IMG/VR virus record: IMGVR_UViG_3300025137_000262
Location: 1-25,430 of that record
DNA: 25,430 bases
Reading direction: 5' to 3' (one strand)
From: a virus
Shown: one piece after another, positions 1 to 7,130 of the stretch
How positions within the stretch are numbered: the stretch's first letter is position 1
How the letters are laid out: every line of letters starts with the position of its first letter
Program-made: the position numbers and the translations under genes
The notes under the pieces: model-generated
Seen by the model: only the letters and a program-made list of their open reading frames with translations
What the model was told of the DNA's origin: nothing
Databases searched by the model: none

Positions 1-223
1 CAGCTTCGCCTTGTAGTTGCCCACCTTTAACTTTTATATCTAATTTAAAATTAGCACCTAGTTCTACAGCTTCTTCAACGTAAGAATACCAAGCTGTTGA
101 ATCTCCATCTTCAACACTTGGGCAATCTGTTACTCGCATTACTTCTTTTTTTGATATGTCTATTGTGCCTTTTATGTTTTCCATTAAAACTCTTGTTCTT
201 TTTGCTTCTATTTCAAATTTCAC
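1..223 (-). CDS. Hypothetical protein, 3' part cut by window edge
   Basis: An open frame of 74 codons runs off the left edge with no stop. It starts at a GTG (223-221) with a perfect AGGAGG (233-228) four bases upstream, which decides the start over an in-frame ATG at 184. The visible protein begins with a mixed beta/charged segment (KFEIEAKRTRVLMENIKGT) followed by an acidic stretch and a Trp-Tyr pair. I do not recognise a family. It is the last visible gene of the leftward group that starts at 3714. Confidence 0.7.
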   Translation of the reverse strand, partial: MKFEIEAKRTRVLMENIKGTIDISKKEVMRVTDCPSVEDGDSTAWYSYVEEAVELGANFKLDIKVKGGQLQGEA

Positions 224-261
224 CGATCCTCCTATAAAATATTTAACCAGTCATGGTTTTC

Positions 262-603
262 TCAAGCACCATATCGTGCTTGTTCTTTTCTTTGAGAAAC
301 TTCTCTAGTTCTCCAAACTTCATAACCTATTTCTAAACTTCTTAGCTGTACTCTAATAGCTTCAAGCGTACCCTTTGCAACTCCAACCTTCAGTCTAGCC
401 TTGTGCAATTCTTCTGAAGCTTCAGCAAAAGTTTCTTGTCCGCTATTGGTTTTAATTCCTTTGTCCATAGCTTGTAACTTTAAAGTAGCTAACAGCTTCT
501 TAACGTCAGCATCCTTCTCATGCACTTGATACATGGCTTGCTCAATCAAAGGCACTAAGTTCCTGATCTCGTGTTGCCAATTCTCCTGTATCTCGTCACT
601 CAT
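262..603 (-). CDS. Small helical (coiled-coil-like) hypothetical protein, 113 aa
   Basis: The whole protein is rich in Glu, Lys, Leu and Ala with few helix breakers, so a long alpha-helical or coiled-coil fold is likely (about residues 10-110). It starts at ATG directly after the TAA of the upstream gene (stop 606-604, start 603), so the two are probably translationally coupled. No transmembrane segment, cysteine cluster or catalytic motif is visible. It belongs to the leftward early-type group that also holds the recombination genes. Function unknown. Confidence 0.75.
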   Translation of the reverse strand: MSDEIQENWQHEIRNLVPLIEQAMYQVHEKDADVKKLLATLKLQAMDKGIKTNSGQETFAEASEELHKARLKVGVAKGTLEAIRVQLRSLEIGYEVWRTREVSQRKEQARYGA

Positions 604-1020
604 TTATTGTGCCTTCCTGAATGTTCCATCCTCTTCGATGAGAATTCCTTTCTCGTGCCACTCTATAATTGTTTCTAACTCTTCGTGATAAAAAAATAGT
701 TCTGAGTTATGTTGCACATCAGTATGATTAAGAATCCTAAACAACTCCTTGGCATCTGTCTCTGGAATTTTGGTGACTGATTCAATGCTTACGTTCCTAC
801 AATCAGACCAGTAACCTTCATAGTCATCTTCCGAAACCTTACCACCCACTGTGAATTGCCAATTCAAATAAGCTTTTTCCCAAACATATTCTTCTCCACC
901 CTCATTAGTTTTTAAAACATCTGCTTCTTCCATGTAGGTAGCCAAGACCGAATGATCTCTATGTTCGTAATTGCCATCTCGGCACAGGTCTTTGACCAAA
1001 TAATAATTAAGACTCTTCAC
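604..1020 (-). CDS. Acidic hypothetical protein, 138 aa (GTG start)
   Basis: The start is GTG at 1020-1018 with an AGGAG-type site about seven bases upstream, inside the end of the previous gene; the two reading frames overlap by 14 bp. The protein is acidic and rich in aromatic residues (EDDYEGYWSDC near residue 64, then FFYHEELETIIEWHEKG near 109). No known motif or membrane segment is visible. Its stop abuts the next start. Function unknown; a small phage-specific protein of the recombination/early group. Confidence 0.75.
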   Translation of the reverse strand: MKSLNYYLVKDLCRDGNYEHRDHSVLATYMEEADVLKTNEGGEEYVWEKAYLNWQFTVGGKVSEDDYEGYWSDCRNVSIESVTKIPETDAKELFRILNHTDVQHNSELFFYHEELETIIEWHEKGILIEEDGTFRKAQ

Positions 1021-1291
1021 TTTCTAACTCCTCTCCCATCATCGCAAATCTACCTTCGATGATGTTGTCGATCTCAGTTCTTAGGCTTTCTATCTCCCAT
1101 GTTATTGCTCGGTTCATATCTCTTATATTAAATTTAGTTATGTTTAGGTCTTTGTATTTAGCTGTGTCATCTGCTAATCCAGTAGCCAAATCTCCCATAC
1201 CAAACCTATCAAAAGAAGCTGAGACTTTGTCCACTCTAGCTTTTATCTCATCAAGTATTTCATCGTATCCATCATAACTTTTTACTGTCAT
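1007..1291 (-). CDS. Hypothetical protein, 94 aa
   Basis: A mainly helical acidic protein (DEILDEIKARVDKVSASFDRF near the N-terminus, WEIESLRTEIDNIIEGRF near the C-terminus), so a short coiled coil is possible. ATG at 1291 overlaps the TGA of the upstream gene by four bases (ATGA), the usual sign of translational coupling. No recognisable domain. It lies in the middle of the leftward small-gene group. Confidence 0.7.
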   Translation of the reverse strand: MTVKSYDGYDEILDEIKARVDKVSASFDRFGMGDLATGLADDTAKYKDLNITKFNIRDMNRAITWEIESLRTEIDNIIEGRFAMMGEELESEES

Positions 1292-1494
1292 TTGTTTCTC
1301 CTTAGTTTTTTTATATCGTAACCAAACTTTGGTTCAGTTAAACCTTTCTCTCCGTACATTTCTGCAAACTCTCGTTTGGCTATGATTGAAGTCATAGGTT
1401 TTTCTTTGTTGTTAATTCTTTCTTTGGTGTTCATACCAAACCAACTGTTGAAGTTAGCTTGGTATGACAAGTTGTTGTTGTATTCAAATTCCAT
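1288..1494 (-). CDS. Small basic hypothetical protein, 68 aa, start without Shine-Dalgarno
   Basis: A short protein, Asn/Phe/Tyr-rich at the N-terminus (EFEYNNNLSYQANFNSWFGM) with a Lys/Arg-rich end (KKLRRNK). No family recognised. The ATG lacks a purine-rich ribosome binding site. Instead the TAACCAGT motif (1511-1504) and an AT-rich run of nine bases precede it, as in front of terS and of the gene at 23623. The 23-base gap to the upstream gene holds only this motif. A later in-frame ATG (residue 20, 34) is possible but has no better signal. Confidence 0.6.
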   Translation of the reverse strand: MEFEYNNNLSYQANFNSWFGMNTKERINNKEKPMTSIIAKREFAEMYGEKGLTEPKFGYDIKKLRRNK

Positions 1495-1503
1495 AAATAT
1501 ATT

Positions 1504-1511
1504 ACTGGTTA
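1504..1511 (-). promoter_or_regulatory. TAACCAGT motif before the gene at 1494
   Basis: On the minus strand the sequence reads ATAACCAGTAATATATTT and then ATG. The same arrangement, motif then 9-12 AT-rich bases then ATG with no Shine-Dalgarno, occurs at 13249 and 23603. It may be a promoter giving a near-leaderless message or a protein-binding site. Its role is inferred. Confidence 0.4.
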
Positions 1512-1517
1512 TATTTT

Positions 1518-1820
1518 CTAGAACGGCAGGTCGTCATCTGAAATTTCTTTCTTTTCAGGTTCAGGCTTTGGCTCAACTTTAGTTTCTTGTTTCATAGGCA
1601 AGTCCAAACGAGCATACTTATACTCATTCCCATTCTTACTAGTCCTATCCCATAGAGCGACACGTATGTCCGCTTCCTCACCATCCTTAACTCTAGTCAC
1701 CAAGTCTTTTAACAAGTCCCTATCTAAAGTTATCTTTCCAGTCCAGTCAGGTTGTTGTGCTGACTTCTTGTAGTTATTAGTGTAGATCGCTCCATCACTT
1801 TGTTTTCTATCTTCATCCAT
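1518..1820 (-). CDS. Putative single-strand DNA-binding-type protein with SSB acidic tail, 100 aa
   Basis: The C-terminus ends EISDDDLPF, almost identical to the acidic tip (DDDIPF) by which bacterial SSB recruits replication and repair partners. A Lys/Glu/Pro-rich linker (KVEPKPEPEKKE) precedes it, as in SSB. The N-terminal 70 residues (beta-rich, with WTGKITLDRD and ADIRVALWDRT) are shorter than a standard OB-fold SSB and resemble small phage proteins such as the DUF736 type. It follows the Sak gene with stop and start adjacent (1821/1820), so it is probably made with the annealing protein and exonuclease. The DNA-binding role is inferred from tail and neighbours. Confidence 0.65.
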   Translation of the reverse strand: MDEDRKQSDGAIYTNNYKKSAQQPDWTGKITLDRDLLKDLVTRVKDGEEADIRVALWDRTSKNGNEYKYARLDLPMKQETKVEPKPEPEKKEISDDDLPF

Positions 1821-2531
1821 TTATTTTTCCTCCAGTTCTTTTGATCTGCTTTTAAAGATCGCATCTAATTCATCCCTTTTATCAGGATACCTTTCGCCAA
1901 GTATGGCTATTCTTTCCATGTTGATCTTGTAAAACTCTCTCAGTTGAGAGATCGTTTCTAATTGTCTTATCAAAGCTGATTGCCCTTCGACAAAAAGTTC
2001 TCCCCACTTCTCAGAATACTTATCCTCACTTGATACTTCAGTGTCAGGAATATCAGCAACAACATCTGGTGTTATATCAACTACCTCTGCTTTCTTTTTT
2101 ACTGGCTCTTTCTTAACTGAAGCTTTGTCCTTTTTCTCATCAGGTAAATCATCTGAGATACCCATGTATAACTTAATGCCTAGTCCAAACATAGCTATTG
2201 CTTTTACGAAGCACCTCATACGTGCATCATTTGTTTGTCTAGTATCAGGATTAATAACTGCCTTCATCTTGTAATCCATGACTGGCAAAATAGCCATCCT
2301 TGAACACTCGCCTATGCTTATCGTACATCCCACTTCATAGGTATCATCCTCATTCTTTACTAGATTAGAGAAGCTATATGTAGCTTGAGGGTACGTTGAT
2401 TGAAGCAAGTACCATGCTCTGCTCCAACTAAGATAAGAGAGATTCATTTTCTCTTCGACATATTCAGAGACATCTACCTCACTAAGGGTACTCCATATCT
2501 CTGCGTAGTCTGGTTCTTTTTTATTGGTCAT
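1821..2531 (-). CDS. Sak-family single-strand annealing protein (DUF1071)
   Basis: Residues 14-125 carry the DUF1071/SSAP_Sak signature: VSEYVEEKMNLSYLSWSRAW, then ILPVMDYKMKAV, then ARMRCFVKAIAMFGLGIKLY. Sak proteins are RAD52-like phage recombinases that anneal complementary strands after a 5'-3' exonuclease has resected the ends. The C-terminal half is Lys/Glu-rich and less conserved. The start is ATG at 2531, preceded by AAGGAG; a longer frame upstream would only run inside the exonuclease gene. It overlaps the exonuclease stop by 11 bp, tying the two parts of a two-component recombination system together. 236 aa. Confidence 0.85.
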   Translation of the reverse strand: MTNKKEPDYAEIWSTLSEVDVSEYVEEKMNLSYLSWSRAWYLLQSTYPQATYSFSNLVKNEDDTYEVGCTISIGECSRMAILPVMDYKMKAVINPDTRQTNDARMRCFVKAIAMFGLGIKLYMGISDDLPDEKKDKASVKKEPVKKKAEVVDITPDVVADIPDTEVSSEDKYSEKWGELFVEGQSALIRQLETISQLREFYKINMERIAILGERYPDKRDELDAIFKSRSKELEEK

Positions 2532-3420
2532 TTCCAATCTCCTTTTTGTATTGATCACAGAAAGCTGAGACATCACAATAGTCCTTGCACTTACGACTCT
2601 CGCCTTTTGCAAACTCTATTGTCAAACCTTTGTTGTCTGTGGTCTTGTTAATATAATCCTCTGCTTCTTTCTCTGTCGCTAATACCCTTAAGGCTCTAAC
2701 CCTTTTAGGTTTAATGACTCGGTAAGAATCAGGTTGCTTCCATCGTTCCTCATCTGTACACAAAGGAAGATCACTTGATATTAAGTAATCCCCCTCTGCT
2801 TCTTGGTGGAGGTTAACTCTTTCATAGATGAAATCTTTTTGCTCTTGCTCTGTCCACATCTTGATAGGTATGACAGAGATATTTGAATCAGGATAATCTG
2901 CACCTGAGTTTTGCTTTTGTCTAAGAGACCAGTCTCTATTGACTGTAATAATCTCTAGCTTTTTTAATTCTTCTTTTCTGTTTTGTTTGAATAGCCAAGC
3001 GTAAATATTTAATTGTTGCTCCCATTCTATTTTGCCTTCTGACTTAGCTCTCATTACTGTCCATGCTGAAGTTACTTTTAAATCTCTCAAGGTCTTATCT
3101 CTAATAGACATCGAATCAAACTGACCACTGATTGTCCATCCGTTTACTTGAGCGTACATTCTTTCTTCACCTATGATATCTTCTTGACCTTCGTTAGCTT
3201 TCTCCATTACATAGTGAGTAGCTGTGCCTAGAAGTTTCCATATCTGATCAGACACATCAACAACAATCTTGTCATCAAACTCATTAGCTAAGACTCTCTG
3301 TCTGGGTGACTGAATTAATCCTGTCGTGCTGATTGTAGACTTACCTTTGGAATAAGAATCGGATTGAACAGATCGAACAATCTCTTGCGGTAGATTTTTT
3401 GTATTAGTTAACTTAGCCAT
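2521..3420 (-). CDS. PD-(D/E)XK exonuclease, RecB/Cas4-like, with four-cysteine (probable Fe-S) set
   Basis: 299 aa. Motifs in order: GTATHYVME (H69), GQFD (D102), LRDLK (D113, K115; the D...DxK metal core), and QQLNIYAW (about 135-142). Four cysteines follow: C221 in LPLCTDEERW and a C-terminal set C278-x3-C282-x5-C288. This matches PDDEXK_1 nucleases in which four cysteines hold a [4Fe-4S] cluster that clamps the fold, as in AddB and Cas4. It is expected to resect DNA ends for the Sak protein encoded immediately downstream. The ATG at 3420 has only a weak ribosome site. A parS-like palindrome lies 15 bp upstream. The fold is strong; cluster and polarity are inferred. Confidence 0.85.
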   Translation of the reverse strand: MAKLTNTKNLPQEIVRSVQSDSYSKGKSTISTTGLIQSPRQRVLANEFDDKIVVDVSDQIWKLLGTATHYVMEKANEGQEDIIGEERMYAQVNGWTISGQFDSMSIRDKTLRDLKVTSAWTVMRAKSEGKIEWEQQLNIYAWLFKQNRKEELKKLEIITVNRDWSLRQKQNSGADYPDSNISVIPIKMWTEQEQKDFIYERVNLHQEAEGDYLISSDLPLCTDEERWKQPDSYRVIKPKRVRALRVLATEKEAEDYINKTTDNKGLTIEFAKGESRKCKDYCDVSAFCDQYKKEIGNDQ

Positions 3421-3434
3421 TTCCAGTTTAGTTT

Positions 3435-3450
3435 TGTTTCACATGAAACA
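3435..3450. promoter_or_regulatory. parS-like palindrome (ParB/Spo0J site)
   Basis: TGTTTCACATGAAACA is a 7-bp inverted repeat with a 2-bp centre and differs at one base from the chromosomal parS consensus TGTTTCACGTGAAACA. It lies in the 45-bp gap between two minus-strand genes, just upstream of the exonuclease. It could bind host ParB, or it could be the operator of an unrelated regulator. The identity rests on sequence match only. Confidence 0.55.
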
Positions 3451-3465
3451 TTTAGTTAAAAGTAG

Positions 3466-3714
3466 TTACTCAGTTCTCCAAATGCCAACACCTTCATCCA
3501 TCTTCACAACTTTAAACTGTGTGTCCAGTCTTCTAGCTTTGAATCTAGTGATAGAGTTTCTTATTATCTTAATCTCTTTGTCGATTTTTTTCTTAGGCAA
3601 ATCAATCTGTATAAAATCCCCAACGACCATAGCATCTAAAGGTAAATCATACTTAATAGGTTTACCTCTAAGCGGTTTAGGTATTGGTATGTTCTTTTGA
3701 ATTGTGTAATCCAT
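3466..3714 (-). CDS. Small conserved-type phage protein, 82 aa
   Basis: A basic protein with the pattern IPIPKPLRGKP, then LPLDAMVVGDFIQIDL, then a Lys/Arg/Ile-rich helix, then FKVVKMDEGVGIWRTE. It resembles a class of small phage proteins with a 'P-x2-M-x-VGD-F...WR' layout (I think of DUF7303, not certain). It may bind nucleic acid, but this is a guess from charge. It is the first gene of the leftward group, only about 14 bases from the predicted transcription start, with no clear ribosome binding site. An 88-aa plus-strand frame through it is a shadow. Confidence 0.7.
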   Translation of the reverse strand: MDYTIQKNIPIPKPLRGKPIKYDLPLDAMVVGDFIQIDLPKKKIDKEIKIIRNSITRFKARRLDTQFKVVKMDEGVGIWRTE

Positions 3715-3734
3715 GCCAAGAGTGTACCACAGAA

Positions 3735-3762
3735 ATTATAAAGAGGGATATAAATATGTAAA
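3735..3762 (-). promoter_or_regulatory. Sigma70-like promoter for the leftward early/recombination group
   Basis: On the minus strand TTTACA (3762-3757), a 16-base spacer and TATAAT (3740-3735). Transcription would start near 3728, about 14 bases before the ATG at 3714, leaving almost no room for a Shine-Dalgarno. The divergent gene at 3820 lies on the other side. No comparably good plus-strand promoter was seen in this gap. Confidence 0.6.
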
Positions 3763-3819
3763 AAAAGTGTAAATAATGTGTGTTGCTCATGTACGTTTAT
3801 TTTGTTAAGCTGATTGACC

Positions 3820-4074
3820 ATGAAGATTACTAAGGTTATTTACATTAAAGTTATTGAACAAGCAGTGAGAGACCTAGCATCTAAATCCCCAAAGAAACAA
3901 GATAGAGCAAAGACTTATTTTAAGTCGGAAGATTTTAAAAAATTATCTATTAAGTTGGGTGTAGATTTTGATTCAGTTGAGGAAGCGGTAAATCTTCTAA
4001 TGGACTATCCATTAATTACCAGAAAGAAAATGGCTAATGAGATTAATAAACTTATTAGAGAACAGTTTCAGTAG
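3820..4074 (+). CDS. Small basic helical protein, 84 aa
   Basis: Lys-rich protein predicted to be mostly helical (VIYIKVIEQAVRDLASKSPKK, then a second half ending KKMANEINKLIREQF). ATG at 3820 is preferred; a TTG two codons earlier is the alternative. The ribosome site is weak. It is the first gene of the rightward replication group and is divergent from the recombination group, a typical place for a small regulator, but no clear helix-turn-helix can be read. Function unknown. Confidence 0.65.
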   Translation: MKITKVIYIKVIEQAVRDLASKSPKKQDRAKTYFKSEDFKKLSIKLGVDFDSVEEAVNLLMDYPLITRKKMANEINKLIREQFQ

Positions 4075-4104
4075 GTACTAGGTGGTATATAGGAAGTAGT
4101 TATT

Positions 4105-4139
4105 AGTAAGTATATATATTAGTAAGTACATAGTAAGTA
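4105..4139 (+). repeat. Three AGTAAGTA direct repeats before the primase-helicase
   Basis: AGTAAGTA occurs at 4105-4112, 4121-4128 and 4132-4139, starts 16 and 11 bp apart, in the 83-bp gap before the primase-helicase. The longer AGTAAGTACATA (4121-4132) recurs exactly at 14237-14248, directly before terL. The placing before two rightward gene groups suggests a binding site or promoter part. AT-rich sequence bias is the alternative. Confidence 0.4.
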
Positions 4140-4157
4140 TAAACGACATGGAGAAAT

Positions 4158-5936
4158 ATGCAAAGCAAAGAAATAAAATATCACATTGACAACCACCCGA
4201 AGACTTCTTCTTTGGCACAAGGTCAATACAAAATCAAGTGTCCTGAGTGTAGCAATCTCAGACGTAAAAATAAAAACGATACACCTTTGAGCGTGAAGAT
4301 AGACGGGGAGAAAATTATCTATCACTGCTTTCATTGTGAACTCAAAGGAATAATTTCAAGAAATACAGGAGAGCCGAACATGAAGATAGTTTCAAACCAA
4401 GAACAAAAAAAGAAACCGATTAAAGTATCTGATGAAGAATCAGAAGGTGCAATCAAATGGCTAGCCAATAGAGGTATCTCTAAAGAAGTAGCCAATGATC
4501 TTGGCGTGATCACTCGTAACAAAACAAAACATTTACCAGTCATAGGTTTTACTTTCCCTTCAGAGTCTGAAGTGGGGGGAGATTATGAAGCAGTCAAATG
4601 GAGAACTGCAAATGGAGATAAGGATTTCTGGTGGGATGGAAAATCTAGCAAGTTATGGGGGAACTATGTTGAGAAAGAAAGTCGAGAGACTATAGAAGAT
4701 ACAGTCGTTATAACGGAGGGAGAAATGGATGCCCTCGCTATAGCAGAAAGCTTCAAGGATTATAACATCAGAGTTTATAGCGTACCGAATGGCAGTCCGA
4801 ATAAGATTTCAGAAGGAAAGGTTGACCCGTCAGAAGACGGAAGATTCAAATACGTTTGGAATGATAGGAAAAAATTAGACGGATTCAGCAAGATAATTCT
4901 AGCTAGTGATTGTGATGAAGCGGGAGATTGTTTAGTGCATGAACTCAGCAGAAGACTGGGTAAAGAAAAATGCTATCGTGTAGATTACAAAGGTTACAAA
5001 GATGCCAATGAGTTATTGTTAAACACCAATGACATTGAAGTAAGAAAGCAGATACTAAATGCAGAGCCGATTCCTCTTCACGGATTAAATAGTATCGAAC
5101 ATTACAATGATGAATGGCAATCTCTCTATGAACAGGGTGAGCCTAGTGGAATATCTACTGGCATAAAAGCTTTAGATAAGATTGTGACCTTGGCTACTGG
5201 TCAACTGTATGTTCTGACAGGTTATGCAGGACATGGCAAGTCAGCTTTCTTAGATCAAATTGTAGTCAATGCAGGAAAAATGTATGGTTGGAAGACTTGC
5301 TTCGCCTCATTTGAGAAGCCCCCTACCCTCCATGCTATACAGCTTGCACAAATATTGACTGGTAAGAGTTTCTATAAACCACAACATGTAGGGGCTGTCA
5401 GAATGAGTCAAGAGGAAAAAGATGTAGCCCAAGCATGGATAAACGAACACATTTTATTTCAGGATTATATGGATGGTGGGTTGCCTACCATTACTGCGGT
5501 CTTAGAAAAAGCAAAGCACTCTATCCAAAGAAATGGTACAAGAATTGTTTGCATTGACCCTTTCAATTTCATTCACTCGGAGAAAACCTTTGCCCTTGAA
5601 ACTGATATGGTTAGTGAAATGCTCACCCTCTGTCAACAGTTTGCAAAAGCACACGATATTCTTTTGATCTTCGTTGCTCATCCAAGTAAGCCAATGGATA
5701 AGTCAGGCAAGACTGTGCCTACTTTACTTGATGTTGCTAAGTCAATGGCTTGGAGTACGAAACCTGATGTAGGTTTGACTGTGCATAGGGCAGATGACGG
5801 GGTAGAGATACATTGTACAAAGGCTAGGTGGTATTGGAACTCACAACTTGGTCGTGTTATGCTGAATTATAATCCGAGTAATGGTAGGTATGAGGAACAA
5901 ACAAGATCAGCAGACAATTTCAATTGGGATTTCTGA
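4158..5936 (+). CDS. Bifunctional DNA primase-helicase (T7 gp4-like)
   Basis: 592 aa. N-terminal zinc ribbon with C28, C31 and C57, C60 (CPEC...CFHC); TOPRIM primase core with TEGEMDA (E187, about 186-192) and ASDCDEAGD (D251, D253); then a RecA/DnaB-type helicase from about residue 330 with Walker A GYAGHGKS (355-362) and Walker B IVCIDPF (D467), followed by VAHPSK (H508). It would make RNA primers and unwind DNA 5'-3' at the phage fork. ATG is preceded by GGAG at proper spacing. No DNA polymerase gene is in this window. Full length for the family. Its last 56 bp overlap the next gene. Confidence 0.93.
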   Translation: MQSKEIKYHIDNHPKTSSLAQGQYKIKCPECSNLRRKNKNDTPLSVKIDGEKIIYHCFHCELKGIISRNTGEPNMKIVSNQEQKKKPIKVSDEESEGAIKWLANRGISKEVANDLGVITRNKTKHLPVIGFTFPSESEVGGDYEAVKWRTANGDKDFWWDGKSSKLWGNYVEKESRETIEDTVVITEGEMDALAIAESFKDYNIRVYSVPNGSPNKISEGKVDPSEDGRFKYVWNDRKKLDGFSKIILASDCDEAGDCLVHELSRRLGKEKCYRVDYKGYKDANELLLNTNDIEVRKQILNAEPIPLHGLNSIEHYNDEWQSLYEQGEPSGISTGIKALDKIVTLATGQLYVLTGYAGHGKSAFLDQIVVNAGKMYGWKTCFASFEKPPTLHAIQLAQILTGKSFYKPQHVGAVRMSQEEKDVAQAWINEHILFQDYMDGGLPTITAVLEKAKHSIQRNGTRIVCIDPFNFIHSEKTFALETDMVSEMLTLCQQFAKAHDILLIFVAHPSKPMDKSGKTVPTLLDVAKSMAWSTKPDVGLTVHRADDGVEIHCTKARWYWNSQLGRVMLNYNPSNGRYEEQTRSADNFNWDF

Positions 5937-6435
5937 TGAGCTAACAATCGTAAATGATGTTGGTAATCCCTATCTTCATAAGCGACAAGATGTTCACGTA
6001 GGAAATGTAGACGGAACGAAGGTTGGAAGAGCTATTGTCTTTGATCAACACATCATAGATATTCTTTACACCCAAGAAAAAATAAATGAAAAGCAACACA
6101 ACGTCTGTGATAAATACTTATTTATAATTTCACAAAGCGGAGCTTTTGCAACAGCTCCAAGCTCAATGGAAAGAATATTTGACCAGTCACAGTTTTCTCC
6201 AGACGGAACTAAAGCCTGTATCTTGTCTCAAGCACAAAGAGTTATTGTTAAAGAATGTGGTAATGAAACAGAGAAAGTTTTTTGGAAAGTTATGACTGCC
6301 AATCCTAGAAAGATTAACGAGTCACAACTTGATTCGGTTATAGCTTGTGCTAACGTCTTGTTAGAATGTTGGTACGTTAATCAACAGAGTCCGATCTCCT
6401 TATTTCAGAAAGCTTTTGTAAACCACTCTCAGTAG
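5881..6435 (+). CDS. Hypothetical protein, 184 aa, overlapping the helicase end
   Basis: Starts inside the 3' end of the helicase gene in another frame (ATG at 5881 or 5890, both poorly served by ribosome sites), so reinitiation after the helicase is likely. Contains HIIDILYTQEKINEKQHNVCDKY (about 57-79), a helix pattern seen in some small phage regulators, plus a helical C-terminal part (ESQLDSVIACANVLLECW). I cannot assign a family. Its last 59 bp run antisense to the end of the ribbon-helix-helix gene on the other strand, with no terminator between. Confidence 0.7.
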   Translation: MVGMRNKQDQQTISIGISDELTIVNDVGNPYLHKRQDVHVGNVDGTKVGRAIVFDQHIIDILYTQEKINEKQHNVCDKYLFIISQSGAFATAPSSMERIFDQSQFSPDGTKACILSQAQRVIVKECGNETEKVFWKVMTANPRKINESQLDSVIACANVLLECWYVNQQSPISLFQKAFVNHSQ

Positions 6436-6688
6436 AGACTGATTCTGAATAATCATCTTCATCTTCTTGCACGTACAAGTCCGCATTGTCTGGTGTAATA
6501 CCTAGATACTTCTCGTTAGTTTCAAAGGGGTTATCCTCCTCATCTATAACGATATCCATTTCTTCTGCCACCATATTAATGATGTGTATTAACTCACGAT
6601 TCAAGGAGCGATTGTCTTTCTTTGCCATAGCATGTGCTAGCTTATAAGTTTTTTCATCGCATCTTATATACAGATTTTTCTGTGTCAT
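6377..6688 (-). CDS. Ribbon-helix-helix (Arc/MetJ-like) DNA-binding protein
   Basis: 103 aa. Residues 4-44 fit an Arc-type ribbon-helix-helix: a short strand (NLYIRCDEKTYK), helix A (LAHAMAKKD), the turn NRSLNRELIH and helix B. Such proteins dimerise and bind operators through the strand pair, so it is probably a phage transcription regulator. The rest is a very acidic tail (EDEDDYSES). CTGGAGAAG stands before the ATG. It is the second gene of a two-gene leftward unit behind the promoter at 7038-7066. The tail end overlaps the rightward gene antisense. Confidence 0.75.
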   Translation of the reverse strand: MTQKNLYIRCDEKTYKLAHAMAKKDNRSLNRELIHIINMVAEEMDIVIDEEDNPFETNEKYLGITPDNADLYVQEDEDDYSESVSTESGLQKLSEIRRSDSVD

Positions 6689-6701
6689 ATTCTTCTCCAG
6701 T

Positions 6702-7031
6702 TTAATTTATTAAATGTATTTTAGGTTTCAAAGAATCTAAGTCTGCTTGACTTATTTCTTCAGCATCGCTTACTTGTGTGATTGCAACTGAATTTTTACC
6801 TATAGCATAAAAATTATTCTCCATAAGGGAGTCATGTGCTTTCACAAACCAATCATTATTATGTTTAAGTAAGGGGTCTTCAGCTACTATCCAAAGGGCA
6901 TATAAGAAAGCTTGATCTTCTTCTGCAAAAGTCCAAACCTTATGCACCCAACTACCAACACTTTTCTGTGAAGACCTGACCTTAGGCTCTGGTATATCTA
7001 ATTCAAACGTGTGTTGGATAACAGCAAACAT
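6702..7031 (-). CDS. Hypothetical protein, 109 aa, probably leaderless
   Basis: Compact acidic protein with several Trp (GSWVHKVWTFAEEDQAFLYALWIVAED). No known domain, signal or membrane segment. An extended -10 (TGCTATAAT) ends seven bases before the ATG, so the transcript would begin at or next to the start codon; there is no ribosome binding site. The downstream ribbon-helix-helix gene follows after 13 bp, so they are one unit. Function unknown. Confidence 0.7.
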   Translation of the reverse strand: MFAVIQHTFELDIPEPKVRSSQKSVGSWVHKVWTFAEEDQAFLYALWIVAEDPLLKHNNDWFVKAHDSLMENNFYAIGKNSVAITQVSDAEEISQADLDSLKPKIHLIN

Positions 7032-7037
7032 GTACAG

Positions 7038-7066
7038 ATTATAGCATTTAGATAGTGTTATGTAAG
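7038..7066 (-). promoter_or_regulatory. Extended -10 promoter for the two-gene unit at 6377-7031
   Basis: On the minus strand CTTACA (7066-7061), 17 bases, then TATAAT (7043-7038) with TGC directly before it (extended -10). The predicted start falls on the ATG at 7031. The short inverted repeat TTATG-taag-CATAA overlaps the -35 region and could be an operator. Confidence 0.55.
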
Positions 7067-7089
7067 CATAATAGTTAAAGGTCTATCAA

Positions 7090-7130
7090 TAAAAAAGGGA
7101 AGGGATAGAAAATCGTAACTATCCCTTCCC
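7090..7130 (-). terminator. Strong Rho-independent terminator
   Basis: Minus-strand hairpin GGGAAGGGATAG / CTATCCCTTCCC (7130-7119 with 7108-7097), a 12-bp perfect stem with a 10-base loop, followed by TTTTTT (7096-7091). It ends transcription coming from the right and would also be the 3' end of the small RNA candidate starting near 7174. Confidence 0.85.

Noticed and set aside
2532-2612. Longer start for the Sak gene
   Set aside because: The extension lies wholly in the exonuclease gene and lacks a ribosome site; ATG 2531 has AAGGAG and fits the family start.
3434-3700. 88-aa plus-strand frame over the 82-aa gene
   Set aside because: Shadow of the minus-strand gene, starting in the parS-like palindrome; no ribosome site.
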